Below, piece after piece: positions 27,235 through 35,553 of a stretch of 64,000 nt of DNA. Made by a program: the position numbers and the translations under genes. The notes beneath the pieces were generated by a model that was not told where the DNA came from, searched no databases, and was given only the letters and a program-made list of their open reading frames with translations. How positions within the stretch are numbered: position 1 is the stretch's first letter; the number at the start of each line of letters is the position of its first letter. This stretch comes from Microbacterium sp. MAH-37 (GTDB lineage Bacteria > Actinomycetota > Actinomycetes > Actinomycetales > Microbacteriaceae): NCBI RefSeq assembly GCF_009758255.1, contig NZ_WSEN01000010.1, forward strand, positions 434,001 to 498,000. Reading direction: 5' to 3'.

Positions 27235-28559
27235 CGGCGGGCCTTCCTCGCTGATCGGGATCTCGCTTCGGGGGCGATCTGCGCGACGAGCGTCATCAGC
27301 GCGCGCGCCGCGGCGTCGCGCGGGTCGTCGTCGATGAGCGGCACGCCGCGATTGCCGGCCAGGACGACGGCCGAGGAGCGCGGCACCTCGACGTTCACAG
27401 GGGCCCCGATGATCTGCTCGGCGTCCTTCACGGTGATGCCGACGTTCTTCTCGCTCTGGTTCACGACGATGCGGCGGTTGGCGGGCAGCAGGCCGATGGT
27501 GCGCAGCATCTCGAGTTCGGTGCGCAGCGCGCGCAGCGCGGGGACGCCGAGGTTGGCGACGAAGACCGCGTCGGTGACGTGCTCGATGACGGTGAGCGTC
27601 TGCTCGCCGAGCCCGGGCGTGGTGTCGACGACCACGTAGCGGAAGATGCCGCGCAGCTGCTGGATGAGGCGCGCGAGCGCCTCCGGCCTGATCGCGTCAC
27701 CCAGCTCGGGCGAGGGCGCGCTGGCGACGACGAAGAAGTCCCCGGCATGGTGGGTCAGGGTCGTCTTCAGGATGAGTTCGTCGGATGCCGCATCGGATGT
27801 CGCCTCGACGATCGTCCCCTCGGGACGCAGATCGAGGGCCGCGGTGATGTCGCCGAACTGGGTGTCGGCGTCGACCAGCACGACGGAGTTCGGTGCGATG
27901 CGCGCGAGGCCGGCGGCGAGGTTGATCGAGACGGTGGTCTTGCCCTGGCCACCCTTGGGGGCCACGACGGCGAAGGCCTCGGGACGCTGGTCGGAATCGA
28001 GGGGCGGGAACTCCCAGGTCGGGGTGGGCTCCTCGGGTTCTGGCTCTGGCTCGAGTTCCGGGGCGGGGCCGGGTTCGGGTTCTGACTGGGGCTCGATCGG
28101 GATGCCCATGAGCTCGGCGAACGCCTGCGCGCGCGGGTCGGCCCCGCCGGCACGCGGACGGAACTCGTCCATCGTGGCGCCGCCCTCGACGATCGCCCAG
28201 CGCACGACCTCGACGATGAACATCTTCAGCTCGTCGTCGGTGGCGAGCGGACTGACGACGGCGTGCAGCTGCAGCTCGTCGGCCCAGTCCTCGAGATCGC
28301 TGCTCTGCTCGCGCACGACGACGAGGGCGATGCCCGGGTAGCGGGCGTGGAGTTCGTCGGCGAGGGATCGAGTCTCGTCGAAGTTCACCACCGGGCCGAT
28401 GAAGGCGACGCGCGGCTCTTCGGCGACCTGCTCGATGGTCGCTTCGGCGCCGAAGGTCAGGAACGCTCCCGGCACGACGGCCAACCGCCCGCCGAGCAGG
28501 TCGCGCAGGCGCGTCTCGAACTCGGCGGATCGGCTGACGAGGAGGAACGGGGTGGTCAC
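27231..28559 (-). CDS. TadZ/CpaE-like localisation ATPase (ParA/MinD type)
   Basis: A 442-residue protein: an N-terminal atypical receiver-like domain (about 1-130, FLLVSRSAEFETRLRDLL), a Glu/Pro-repeat linker (about 155-180), and a ParA/MinD-type ATPase with deviant Walker A KGGQGKTTVSINLAAGLA near 205 and VVVDTTPGL as the second Asp motif. CpaE/TadZ proteins place the pilus machine in the cell. Start: GTG overlapping the cpaB stop (GTGA). Confidence 0.9.
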
Positions 28560-29320
28560 CAGGCGTTCGCTCCAGTCACCCAGCGAGTTCCGGAGTTGTC
28601 GGTGTCCGGATTCTCAAGAGTCAGCCAGATCTGCGCGTGACCCATCTCGTCGTCTTCATTGTCCCCCTCGGTGAACCACACCCAGCGCTCGGCGTCCGGC
28701 GCCGACAGGGCGATCGTGAGCATGATCTTGGAGCCGGCAGCCTGCTCAGCGGACTCGCCTTCCTTCGCTGGCTTGCTGACACCCTGGACCCTCGTGACGA
28801 GCACGTTGTGGAAGGCGAAGTGCGACTGCGGGTTGAGTACGTCCTCCTGGTCGCCTGGCTCGTCAGGGTCGGCCGTACCGATCAGACCGATGTAGTCGCC
28901 GGCCTTGATCTCGCCGCCGACGGCGCGATCGGCCGGCACGGTGAACGACAGCTTCTGCATGCCCTTGGGCACCGGGATCTCACCGGTCGCGGCAAGCCCC
29001 TCGGGCGTGACGAAGCGCGCGGCACTCAGCTGCTCTCCCGGAAGCAGCTTCTCCGAGGCGAGGAGGCCATCAAGGTCGGCGAGGTCGGTGACTGCATCCG
29101 GCACCTCGTTGCGCTTCGGCACGGTGTCGGTGACCACGAAGTCCTTGACCGCTTCACCGGAGGTCCCCCGCGGGATCTCGGTCTTCACGACGTAGACCTC
29201 CGTCAGCTCGGCACCTTTCTGAGCCCGGGCATTCGCATTGTTCACATACGTGATGAGGAAGAAGGCGCCCACGATCGCGAGGACGAGGGCGAGGACCGCC
29301 CCGATGATTCGGGTTTTCAT
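28556..29320 (-). CDS. cpaB: Flp pilus assembly protein CpaB (SAF domain)
   Basis: A 254-residue protein with an N-terminal helix (5-27) and an external SAF/CpaB domain (VYVVKTEIPRGTSGEAVKDFV, LLPGEQLSAARFV), followed by the RcpC region (SFTVPADRAVGGEIKAGDYIGLIG). In Gram-negative systems CpaB works with the secretin; in this Gram-positive context it probably stabilises the pilus across the cell wall (inference). It lies 66 bp after the TadG-like gene. Confidence 0.9.
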   Translation of the reverse strand: MKTRIIGAVLALVLAIVGAFFLITYVNNANARAQKGAELTEVYVVKTEIPRGTSGEAVKDFVVTDTVPKRNEVPDAVTDLADLDGLLASEKLLPGEQLSAARFVTPEGLAATGEIPVPKGMQKLSFTVPADRAVGGEIKAGDYIGLIGTADPDEPGDQEDVLNPQSHFAFHNVLVTRVQGVSKPAKEGESAEQAAGSKIMLTIALSAPDAERWVWFTEGDNEDDEMGHAQIWLTLENPDTDNSGTRWVTGANAW

Positions 29321-29386
29321 GAGATGTTCAGTGGCTTTCGAGTTGTCCTGCGAGGTGATGTGCGCTGTTCCCGGTGGACGCTCGTC

Positions 29387-30412
29387 TCATGAGGTGAATC
29401 TCACGATCGTGAGAGCTCCGTCCGGCCCGCCACTGCCGAGTTGGAAGTCTTCGCCCAATTCGACGTAACGGACGAAATAGCCCTGGATGCCCTTGGTCTT
29501 TCCCTTAGGCGCAGGCGGCTCCGGTGCCAGGGCATTGCCCCCGCAATAGACGTCGGAGTTGGCGCCGCTGGTCTTCAAGCCCGTCAGCTTGAAAGCCGCA
29601 AACCTCTCGATCGTGAAAGTTGCGCTCGCACCGGAGCCGGTGCTCGACGAATAGAGAGGGATGAGAATCACCTTGCAGAGGTTGCTCTGCAGTACAGATG
29701 CCGAGCAACCGTTCTTGTTCGAGTTGGGCTGGATACCTGTAGTTCCGCCGACAGTGGTGTCGATGGAGATCTCCGCGACGCAGTTCGTCCCATCCAGCCA
29801 CCCGAACCCACCGGGTGAACCGTCACTGCAGTTCGACTGTTTGACACCGTTCCCGTCCTCTTCGATGGTGATCCAGGTCCGCACCGGGTTTGCGACGTCG
29901 GCTTCCTGCGGAGGCAGGTCCACGAACTCGCACTTCGCGATGGTCAGCGCGACGGCGCTGCCGCTGACCGGCGCACCCCACTCGACGCTCGCCGTCGCCT
30001 GGAGCGTGGTGGACGTCTGCGGGTCGAGCAGCGACGCGAAGGGATGCGCCACCCCGTTGCCCGCTGGCGAACTTGCCGTGACGAACGCCTTCCCGTGACT
30101 CTGCTGCAGCAGAGACTGCCCGGGATCAACCGTTGCCGCGCTCGCGTCGTCGTTCGCGTTGTCACTCGCGATGGCCGCGGCGACGGTGTTGGCGCCGCTG
30201 CTGCAGTCGGAGGCGTTCTGGATGCAATTCTGTGCGACCGCGAGCGCTGCCGCATCAGCACCGTTCTGCAGTTCCGCCTTCTCCCAGTAAAGCAGGCCGG
30301 CGTCGCAGACGAAGGCGAGCACGACGAGCAGAGGTACCGCGAGGAAGGCGAACAGCACCGCCACAGCGCCGCGTTCGCTCAAGCTCGCGTCACGCGCGTT
30401 CATCCGCCGCAT
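29387..30412 (-). CDS. TadG-like pilus-associated protein
   Basis: A 341-residue protein. Its N-terminus (SLSERGAVAVLFAFLAVPLLVVLAFVCDAGLLY) is the pseudopilin-like Tad/TadG helix, followed by WEKAELQNGADAAALAVAQ, the family signature. The remaining 270 residues are external, with about eight Cys that may form disulfides and many Asn/Ser/Gly. Start: ATG at 30412 with AGAGGA 8-9 bp upstream; the next ATG at 30403 overlaps the tadE stop (ATGA) and is also plausible. Confidence 0.85.
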   Translation of the reverse strand: MRRMNARDASLSERGAVAVLFAFLAVPLLVVLAFVCDAGLLYWEKAELQNGADAAALAVAQNCIQNASDCSSGANTVAAAIASDNANDDASAATVDPGQSLLQQSHGKAFVTASSPAGNGVAHPFASLLDPQTSTTLQATASVEWGAPVSGSAVALTIAKCEFVDLPPQEADVANPVRTWITIEEDGNGVKQSNCSDGSPGGFGWLDGTNCVAEISIDTTVGGTTGIQPNSNKNGCSASVLQSNLCKVILIPLYSSSTGSGASATFTIERFAAFKLTGLKTSGANSDVYCGGNALAPEPPAPKGKTKGIQGYFVRYVELGEDFQLGSGGPDGALTIVRFTS

Positions 30413-30792
30413 CTCATTGTTCCTCTCGCTGACAGCGTCGACTCCGGTGCGATGACCACGACCCATCCGGTCAGGTCTGTGAGCGGGGTGCTGACGGTCA
30501 CCGTGGCGTCTTCGTTCTCGACGTTGCTCGAACACTCCTGCCAGTCGAAACTGAGCGCGCCTTGCACGAGGTCGCTCGCGCGGCTCTCAGCCTCTGCGAT
30601 CGCGGCGGCGCTTCCGTTCTGCTGCTCGACCGCATAGATGCGAACCGCTTCGCGCGCCGCAGTCGTGACCGCCAGCTGCTGGTTGAAGATCCAGCCGAGG
30701 TCCAGGAGCGCGAAGATCAGCAGCAGGAACGGCACCGCGATCAGAGCGAATTCAACGGCGGCTGCTCCGCGCTCTGAATCTTGGATTCTCAT
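30400..30792 (-). CDS. tadE: TadE-family pseudopilin
   Basis: A 130-residue protein with the TadE N-terminus RGAAAVEFALIAVPFLLLIFALLDLG: a Glu at position 5 after the possible cleavage site and one membrane helix, then TTAAREAVRIYAVEQ, typical of the family. It is likely a minor pilin. No clear ribosome-binding site precedes the ATG, but a 13-bp-stem hairpin lies just upstream. Confidence 0.9.
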   Translation of the reverse strand: MRIQDSERGAAAVEFALIAVPFLLLIFALLDLGWIFNQQLAVTTAAREAVRIYAVEQQNGSAAAIAEAESRASDLVQGALSFDWQECSSNVENEDATVTVSTPLTDLTGWVVVIAPESTLSARGTMRCGG

Positions 30793-30803
30793 GATCGGAC
30801 GAC

Positions 30804-30849
30804 GGTCATGCGACGCAATGGCACAGTACGCGCGTCGCGTCGCATGACC
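30804..30849 (-). terminator. Hairpin between flp and tadE (partial terminator or mRNA stabiliser)
   Basis: GGTCATGCGACGC (30804-30816) and GCGTCGCATGACC (30837-30849) are exact reverse complements separated by 20 bp, and lie between the pilin stop and tadE. There is no U-run. Such a structure after the major pilin gene would give more pilin than assembly mRNA. Confidence 0.6.
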
Positions 30850-30863
30850 CCGCTGCGATGAGT

Positions 30864-31055
30864 TCAGAGCTTGGGGATGATGTCAGTGTTGACGAAACTG
30901 ACGACCGCGGGACCGATCAGGGCGAGCGCCCCGATGATGATCAGCGAGACGAGCCCGACGATGAGCGCGTACTCGACTGCGGTCGCGCCCTCTTCAGCCT
31001 CGACGACACGACGCGAATTGATGAAAGCCTGCGCCTTTGCGTATGCCTTGAGCAT
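30864..31055 (-). CDS. flp: Flp-type (type IVb) major pilin
   Basis: A 63-residue prepilin. The leader ends in EEG, followed by ATAVEYALIVGLVSLIIIGAL: cleavage is expected between Gly23 and Ala24, with Glu28 at position 5 of the mature protein, then the hydrophobic polymerisation helix. Start: ATG with AAGGA 8 bp upstream, one of the few good ribosome-binding sites in the region, fitting high expression. First gene of the Tad operon. Confidence 0.95.
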   Translation of the reverse strand: MLKAYAKAQAFINSRRVVEAEEGATAVEYALIVGLVSLIIIGALALIGPAVVSFVNTDIIPKL

Positions 31056-31291
31056 GGGAATTGTCCTTTCGAGTGGGTTGGGTAACGCACTCTGCAGACC
31101 GACGTATGTCCCCAGATACGCCAAACGTCCGGATCTCCCCGGCCCCCAGAGCCAGATCAAGACGCCCACTCCCCAGCGGGCTCTCTCCCTGCGAGAATCA
31201 TGGACCTTGGAGTTCGCTGAAAGCAAGCTCTATTCACAACTATCTTGTTTCGGGCCTCACCGGAACGCCGCCCTGATGAGCCCGAGGCTCG

Positions 31292-31564
31292 TCACCAATC
31301 GCGCGGGCCCCGCGGACGATCGTCGAAATACGACGGCGGCGGCACGCGCCGGGGACGCTTCATCCGCTTCGGCATCCGATCCGGCATGCCGGCCCGCTGC
31401 CAGCGCGCGGTGTCCATCGTGCCGTGTCGCACGGCGAGCCTGATCAGCCAGTACATGCCCCACAGCACGAGGAACGTCAGCCCGAGATACACCACCAGCG
31501 CCAGCAGCACACCGACTCCGGCGAGCATCCCGAAGAGAGAGAACCCGCTCTCGAAGTCATCCAT
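31292..31564 (-). CDS. Small membrane protein, hypothetical
   Basis: A 90-residue protein with one long or two close hydrophobic helices (about 12-48) and a very basic, Pro/Arg-rich cytoplasmic tail. Its ATG overlaps the end of the upstream gene by 8 bp, so the two are co-translated. It lies 236 bp upstream of flp on the same strand; a link to the pilus is possible but unproven. Confidence 0.6.
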   Translation of the reverse strand: MDDFESGFSLFGMLAGVGVLLALVVYLGLTFLVLWGMYWLIRLAVRHGTMDTARWQRAGMPDRMPKRMKRPRRVPPPSYFDDRPRGPRDW

Positions 31565-31979
31565 TGAGCTTCTTCTCGTACTCGCGCGCGGCGACCATCA
31601 TGTCGGCCTTCGTGATGAACTCCTGCTCGGGGAGGAGTGCCGGACGGTCCGACTCCATTCCCTTCGTGCAGAGCACGTCGTCGTGCCAGTCATCGTTGTA
31701 CGTCGGATCCCACCCGCATTTCCAGGTCGCGACGGGTTCCGCCGGAGGCTCCACCGAGGGCTCCGTACTCACCACGGGTTCCGGTGTCTCCAGTTCGACG
31801 ACCTGCCACGCCGGCGGCAGCGCCTCGTCCACGACGCCGCTGTCCGTTCCGTCGGACCACACGTCGCCCAGCATCCCGGACATCGGGACTGCCAACCCGA
31901 TCGCCAACACTCCGAGCGCAGACCAGATGAGCACGGTCTCCGTGCGCACGTGCGGCTTTCCCCTGTCTCCACGAGCCAT
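31557..31979 (-). CDS. Hypothetical single-pass membrane protein
   Basis: A 140-residue protein: basic N-terminus, one helix (about 15-37, TVLIWSALGVLAIGLAVPMSGM), an acidic Pro/Glu-rich stretch (ETPEPVVSTEPSVEPPAEP) and a C-terminal part with two Cys (WKCGWDPTYNDDWHDDVLC) that could form a disulfide outside the cell. Function unknown. It is coupled to the next small membrane protein gene. Confidence 0.6.
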   Translation of the reverse strand: MARGDRGKPHVRTETVLIWSALGVLAIGLAVPMSGMLGDVWSDGTDSGVVDEALPPAWQVVELETPEPVVSTEPSVEPPAEPVATWKCGWDPTYNDDWHDDVLCTKGMESDRPALLPEQEFITKADMMVAAREYEKKLNG

Positions 31980-32064
31980 TCGTCCCCAGACCTCTCCGAG
32001 ACTCGATCGGGCACTCCCCAGCGCCCACTCCCGAGATTAGGCCCTTCGCCCCGCAGCAGACCAG

Positions 32065-32103
32065 ACGTTTCGTCTCGCTCCTTCGTCGCTCGCTCAACGA
32101 CCG
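32065..32103. repeat. Interspersed repeat, family B, copy 1
   Basis: ACGTTTCGTCTCGCTC, six extra bases, then CGCTCGCTCAACGACCG. The same element without the insertion occurs at 32319 in the same orientation. The pair flanks the long hairpin in between. Confidence 0.7.
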
Positions 32104-32181
32104 ATGAGTCTCTCACCCTCCCTCACGCTTCTCCCCCATACCTTTCCCCCCGCGCGTGCAGCGCCACCTCCAGATGCATGA

Positions 32182-32299
32182 GCGGGTCGGGGCATTCCCG
32201 GAGCGAGCATTGGGAGGGGCCCGCCGGCTGGAGCGGGCTTGCCCGCTCCAGCCGGCGGGAAGGTCCCACTCTGCGAGCGCAGGGCACGCCCCGACCCGC
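32182..32299. repeat. 118-bp imperfect inverted repeat with a perfect 19-bp core
   Basis: The core arms CCCGCCGGCTGGAGCGGGC (32220-32238) and its exact complement (32241-32259) are separated only by TT. The outer arms continue the pairing: GCGGGTCGGGGC (32182-32193) matches GCCCCGACCCGC (32288-32299), with GAGCGAGCA and TGGGA blocks paired in between. The arms are thus about 58 bp each. The 362-bp stretch 31980-32341 has no credible gene; this hairpin and the two flanking repeats are what it holds. Confidence 0.85.
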
Positions 32300-32318
32300 G
32301 ACCCACACACCACGAGTC

Positions 32319-32351
32319 ACGTTTCGTCTCGCTCCGCTCGCTCAACGACCG
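32319..32351. repeat. Interspersed repeat, family B, copy 2 (contains a stop codon)
   Basis: ACGTTTCGTCTCGCTC followed by CGCTCGCTCAACGACCG. It supplies the TGA stop and the last codons of the DUF1992 gene on the minus strand. Confidence 0.7.
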
Positions 32352-32794
32352 GGCTGCCGACGCTCCCGCCAGCTCGCGACCTCGGCATCCACGTCCCGCG
32401 TCTTCGTGACGACCGGCGGCCCGCCCAGCAGCTGCCGCCGCGCATCGATCACGCGCTTGTTGAAGTCCTCGAGATACTCCCGGACGTCCACCTCGCGCCG
32501 GAACCCGTCGAGCGTCTCCGGCATCCGACGATCCTCGTCGCGCAGCATGATCGCCGGTGGCCCGATGCCCGTGAGGTTCTCGGTCTCGATCTTGCGCCTG
32601 ATCCACCAGTCCGGATCGTGGTGCGTGCCCAGTCCCTCGATGGGCTTTCCCGCGCCGGGCAGGTTGTCGAACGCTCCCTGCCGGATCGCGATCTGGATCG
32701 CCGTCTCGACCTGCTCGGCCATGTTCTGCGCGTTCAGCGCGGAACCACGAGGGGCGTACGCCGCAGCATCCTGCTCATCCTTCGGATCGGTCAT
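32342..32794 (-). CDS. DUF1992 (DnaJ-C28-like conserved domain) protein
   Basis: A 150-residue soluble protein of the DUF1992 family, with the signature IAIRQGAFDNLPGAGKPIEG and the downstream WWIRRKIETENL and REVDVREYLEDFNKRVIDAR segments. Its biochemical role is not known. Start: ATG with GGAGGTG 5 bp upstream. The stop codon lies in interspersed repeat B. Confidence 0.88.
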   Translation of the reverse strand: MTDPKDEQDAAAYAPRGSALNAQNMAEQVETAIQIAIRQGAFDNLPGAGKPIEGLGTHHDPDWWIRRKIETENLTGIGPPAIMLRDEDRRMPETLDGFRREVDVREYLEDFNKRVIDARRQLLGGPPVVTKTRDVDAEVASWRERRQPGR

Positions 32795-32840
32795 CGTGCA
32801 CCTCCGTCACCGCCAGCCTACGTCGGCCGGCGCGTGCGAC

Positions 32841-33713
32841 TCACCCGACGGATGCCTGCAGCAGATTGCTCCACGGATCGTCGAAGCTCACCGTGCGGCC
32901 GTCGTCGCGCACGGCGAGGCCGTGGTCGCGCAGCCGCTCGGAGAGAGCGCCCAGCGCATCGGCATCAGGGAGCGTCAGATCGACACGCCCCAGGCCGAGA
33001 GTCGGCATCCGCCGTCCTGCTCCGCGCGACTCCCACACGTTCATCGCCATGTGGTGGTGGTATCCGCCGGCGCTGACGAACAGGGCGCTCGTACCGAGTT
33101 CCGCCGTGGCGTCGAAGCCCAGCGCGTCGACGTAGAAGCTGCGCGCCGTCGCCACGTCGCCCACCGACAGGTGCACGTGACCGACGGATGCCGCATCCGC
33201 GGCCGTCGATCCCTGCATGACGGCCTCGGTCAGATGCTCGCCGAGGTACGCGTTCGGGTCGAGGTACAGCGTCGCCATCTCGACCTGTCCGTGCGTCCAC
33301 GACCACTCGGTGCGCGCCCGATCCCAGTACAGCTCGATGCCGTTGCCCTCCGGATCGGTGAAGTAGAAGGCCTGGCTGACCAGGTGATCCGCACTGCCGG
33401 TGAACGTGCCAGGAGCGTTCCTGGCCACCGAGTAGACCGCGGCGGCCAGCGCGGCCTGCGATTCGGAGAGAATGGCCGTGTGGTACAGCCCCGCAGAGCC
33501 GGATGCCGCGTGCCGCAGCCCCGCCTCATGACGCAGCACGACGATCGGATTCCCCGCCCGGCCGAGCGTCACGGCGTCGCCGTCGGCGGCGAGCACCTGC
33601 AGCGTGACGACATCGCGGTAGTACCGGGTCATCGCGTCGAGGTCGCCGACCAGCAGAGTCACCGCACCCATACGGGTGGCGTCGGCGAGGCGGTCGGGTT
33701 CGGGAGCGTCCAT
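32841..33713 (-). CDS. VOC-superfamily protein with two glyoxalase/dioxygenase domains
   Basis: A 290-residue protein with two VOC modules: residues of about 15-130 (MGAVTLLVGDLDAMTRYYRDV, FYFTDPEGNGIELYWD) and 155-285 (VGHVHLSVGDVATARSFYVDALGF, GGYHHHMAMNVWESRG). The His/Glu pattern resembles extradiol catechol dioxygenases and the CatE-type group, so an aromatic ring-cleaving or related function is possible. Start: ATG at 33713 just before the first domain; a GTG 84 bp upstream would add a Cys-rich stretch unlike the family. Confidence 0.85.
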   Translation of the reverse strand: MDAPEPDRLADATRMGAVTLLVGDLDAMTRYYRDVVTLQVLAADGDAVTLGRAGNPIVVLRHEAGLRHAASGSAGLYHTAILSESQAALAAAVYSVARNAPGTFTGSADHLVSQAFYFTDPEGNGIELYWDRARTEWSWTHGQVEMATLYLDPNAYLGEHLTEAVMQGSTAADAASVGHVHLSVGDVATARSFYVDALGFDATAELGTSALFVSAGGYHHHMAMNVWESRGAGRRMPTLGLGRVDLTLPDADALGALSERLRDHGLAVRDDGRTVSFDDPWSNLLQASVG

Positions 33714-33827
33714 GCAGGGTGAAACGCTCGACCCGCGGGGCGCATTCCGGCAGCAGCGCTCGTCGGCAAGTGGTGCGGTCGACGGCATGCAGGTCACTCA
33801 AATCTTCTATTCTCGATTCTCAAGAAC

Positions 33828-33856
33828 TTGCTTTACTATCGTAGATAGATTCTATA
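33828..33856 (+). promoter_or_regulatory. Promoter of the DUF222/HNH gene
   Basis: TTGCTT (33828-33833), 17 bp, then TCTATA (33851-33856), within about 70 bp of AT-rich sequence that stands out from its surroundings. A short palindrome CTATCGTAGATAG (33836-33848) lies in the spacer and may bind a regulator. Confidence 0.45.
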
Positions 33857-33866
33857 TCCTGGAGGC

Positions 33867-35213
33867 ATGACAACGCACCTGTCAGCACTTCTCGAGACCG
33901 TCACCGGTCTCGAGGCGGCGTGGGCGGATGCTGAGGATGCGACCGATATGACACGCGCACAGCTGATGCGCGCGAGCGAGGAACTCACGCTGGCGCGCCG
34001 CCAGATGGATGCCCTGCTCGCCGAGGTCGCCGCCGAGATCTCGCACGAATCTCGGACCGAGCTCGGTCCGGATGCCCTGGCGAAGCAGCAGGGATATCGC
34101 AGCACCACGCAGCTGATCGCGGCGTCGACCCGCGGCACCACGGGCGAGGCCGCCCAGCTGGTGAGGGTCGGCGAGGCGATCGCACCGCGCTCCAACCTGC
34201 TCGGCGAGAAGCTGCCGGCGAAGTACCCGTTCCTGCAGAGGGGCATCGCCGCCGGTGAGCTGAGCATGGCTGCCGCCGCGCAGATCATCGCGCTCCTCGA
34301 CCGGGTGCGCATCAAGATCGGTGCCGAGCAGACGGCCGAGGCCGAGGAATTCCTTTCCGACCGGGCGGCGGGCCAGTCGCTCGACAACGTGCGCAAGCTG
34401 ATCGTGAACCTCGAAGCCCACCTCGACCCCGACGGCATCGAACCCTCCGAAGAGGAGCGCCGGGCACAGCGGTCGGCGACGATGTTCGAGCGCGACGGCA
34501 ACCTGCACGTGAATCTCGTCACCCCGGTCGAAGAGGGCGCTGCGATCCGCGCAGCTGTGCAGGGCTATGTGTCCGCCCAGTTCGCCGCCCGCAAAGACGC
34601 CGTCGACCCAGACGGTCCAGACGCCGACCACCGCACCGTGCAGATGATGCAGGCCGACGCCATCACGCTGTTCTGCCAGCACATGCTCTCGTGCACCCAC
34701 ACGGACGTGCCGCTGCACGGCGCGACCGTCGTCGTGCGCATCGACCTCGAAGACCTCACCTCCGGCATCGGTCACGGCACGATCGACGGCACCGACGCCC
34801 CGATCAGCGTCAGCGCGGTGCGCCGGATGGCCGCCGGCGGCGGCATCATCCCGTGCGTGCTGGACTCTGAGGGCGAGATCCTCGACTGGGGCCGTGAGCG
34901 GCGGCTGTTCACCAGGGCGCAGAAGCTCGCGCTGGCCGAACGCGACGGCGGATGCGCGATGTGCGACCTTCCGCCGGACATGACCAAGGTCCATCACCTG
35001 CGATGGTGGCAACGCGACGCAGGTCCCACCGACCTCGACAACGGCATCCTGCTCTGCGAGAGCTGCCACCATCGCATCCACGACAACGGCTGGGAGATCC
35101 GCATCGACGGCACCGGCACGGCCGCCCGCGTCTGGTTCCTCCCACCTCCGCACGTCGACCCGTCCCGCACGCCCCGCCTCGGCGGCCGGGCTCGGTACGC
35201 GATCGCTGCCTGA
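33867..35213 (+). CDS. DUF222 protein with C-terminal HNH nuclease domain (13E12 family)
   Basis: A 448-residue protein of the DUF222/13E12 family, common in many copies in Actinobacteria. The helical DUF222 domain spans about 1-330; the HNH domain follows with CAMCDLPPDMTKVHHLRWW, CESCHHRIHDNGW and two CxxC zinc knuckles. It is a predicted DNA endonuclease, possibly linked to mobile or selfish DNA; its physiological role is unsettled. Start: ATG with GGAGG 5 bp upstream. The AT-rich leader suggests separate ancestry from the neighbouring genes. Confidence 0.93.
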   Translation: MTTHLSALLETVTGLEAAWADAEDATDMTRAQLMRASEELTLARRQMDALLAEVAAEISHESRTELGPDALAKQQGYRSTTQLIAASTRGTTGEAAQLVRVGEAIAPRSNLLGEKLPAKYPFLQRGIAAGELSMAAAAQIIALLDRVRIKIGAEQTAEAEEFLSDRAAGQSLDNVRKLIVNLEAHLDPDGIEPSEEERRAQRSATMFERDGNLHVNLVTPVEEGAAIRAAVQGYVSAQFAARKDAVDPDGPDADHRTVQMMQADAITLFCQHMLSCTHTDVPLHGATVVVRIDLEDLTSGIGHGTIDGTDAPISVSAVRRMAAGGGIIPCVLDSEGEILDWGRERRLFTRAQKLALAERDGGCAMCDLPPDMTKVHHLRWWQRDAGPTDLDNGILLCESCHHRIHDNGWEIRIDGTGTAARVWFLPPPHVDPSRTPRLGGRARYAIAA

Positions 35214-35267
35214 TCCAGGTCCGGTCCTGAGCGCGGGCTGGCCAGGCTCCCCGGCGCTCGCGGGAGT

Positions 35268-35289
35268 GGGGCGTGACCCATGACGCCCC
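35268..35289 (+). terminator. Hairpin downstream of the HNH gene
   Basis: GGGGCGT and ACGCCCC separated by 8 bp, 55 bp after the stop codon. It has no T-run, as is usual in such GC-rich genomes. Confidence 0.45.
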
Positions 35290-35540
35290 TCGCATCCTGG
35301 CCCGGAACCCCGTCTCGCAGGCACGTCGGGCACCCGATCGCCCGGCGCCCCGGCTCAGCGCGAATGCGCCGCAACCCGACGACGCTCCCGGCTCCTGAGA
35401 GATCAGCGCCCCGCTCCTCCGATTGCGGTCTCTCCGGACGGCCGCGGCTCACGCGGTTCCGGGCCCCGGCTTCCGGCTGCGCCTCGGCTCCTCGGATACC
35501 CCGACCCCCAGCGAGACGAAGGACCGTCCCCGCACTCGAA

Positions 35541-35546
35541 TAGGCT
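35541..35546 (+). promoter_or_regulatory. -10 element of a leaderless promoter for the MATE gene
   Basis: TAGGCT-CGAACCC-GTG. Confidence 0.5.
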
Positions 35547-35553
35547 CGAACCC

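Larger units (their letters stand above)
35214..35553. other. Intergenic stretch without a gene
   Basis: These 340 bp contain the hairpin at 35268 and the promoter element at 35541. Short open frames on both strands have no family-like sequence and no start signals, so I see no gene here. Confidence 0.6.

Noticed and set aside
30804..30849. Hairpin considered as part of a small RNA gene
   Set aside because: It lies in a 71-bp gap within an operon and has no promoter of its own; a 3'-end or processing signal is simpler.
31056..31291. flp upstream region, considered as a c-di-GMP riboswitch
   Set aside because: GTAT/ATAC and ACGT pairs can form a weak stem, but none of the conserved riboswitch core is present.
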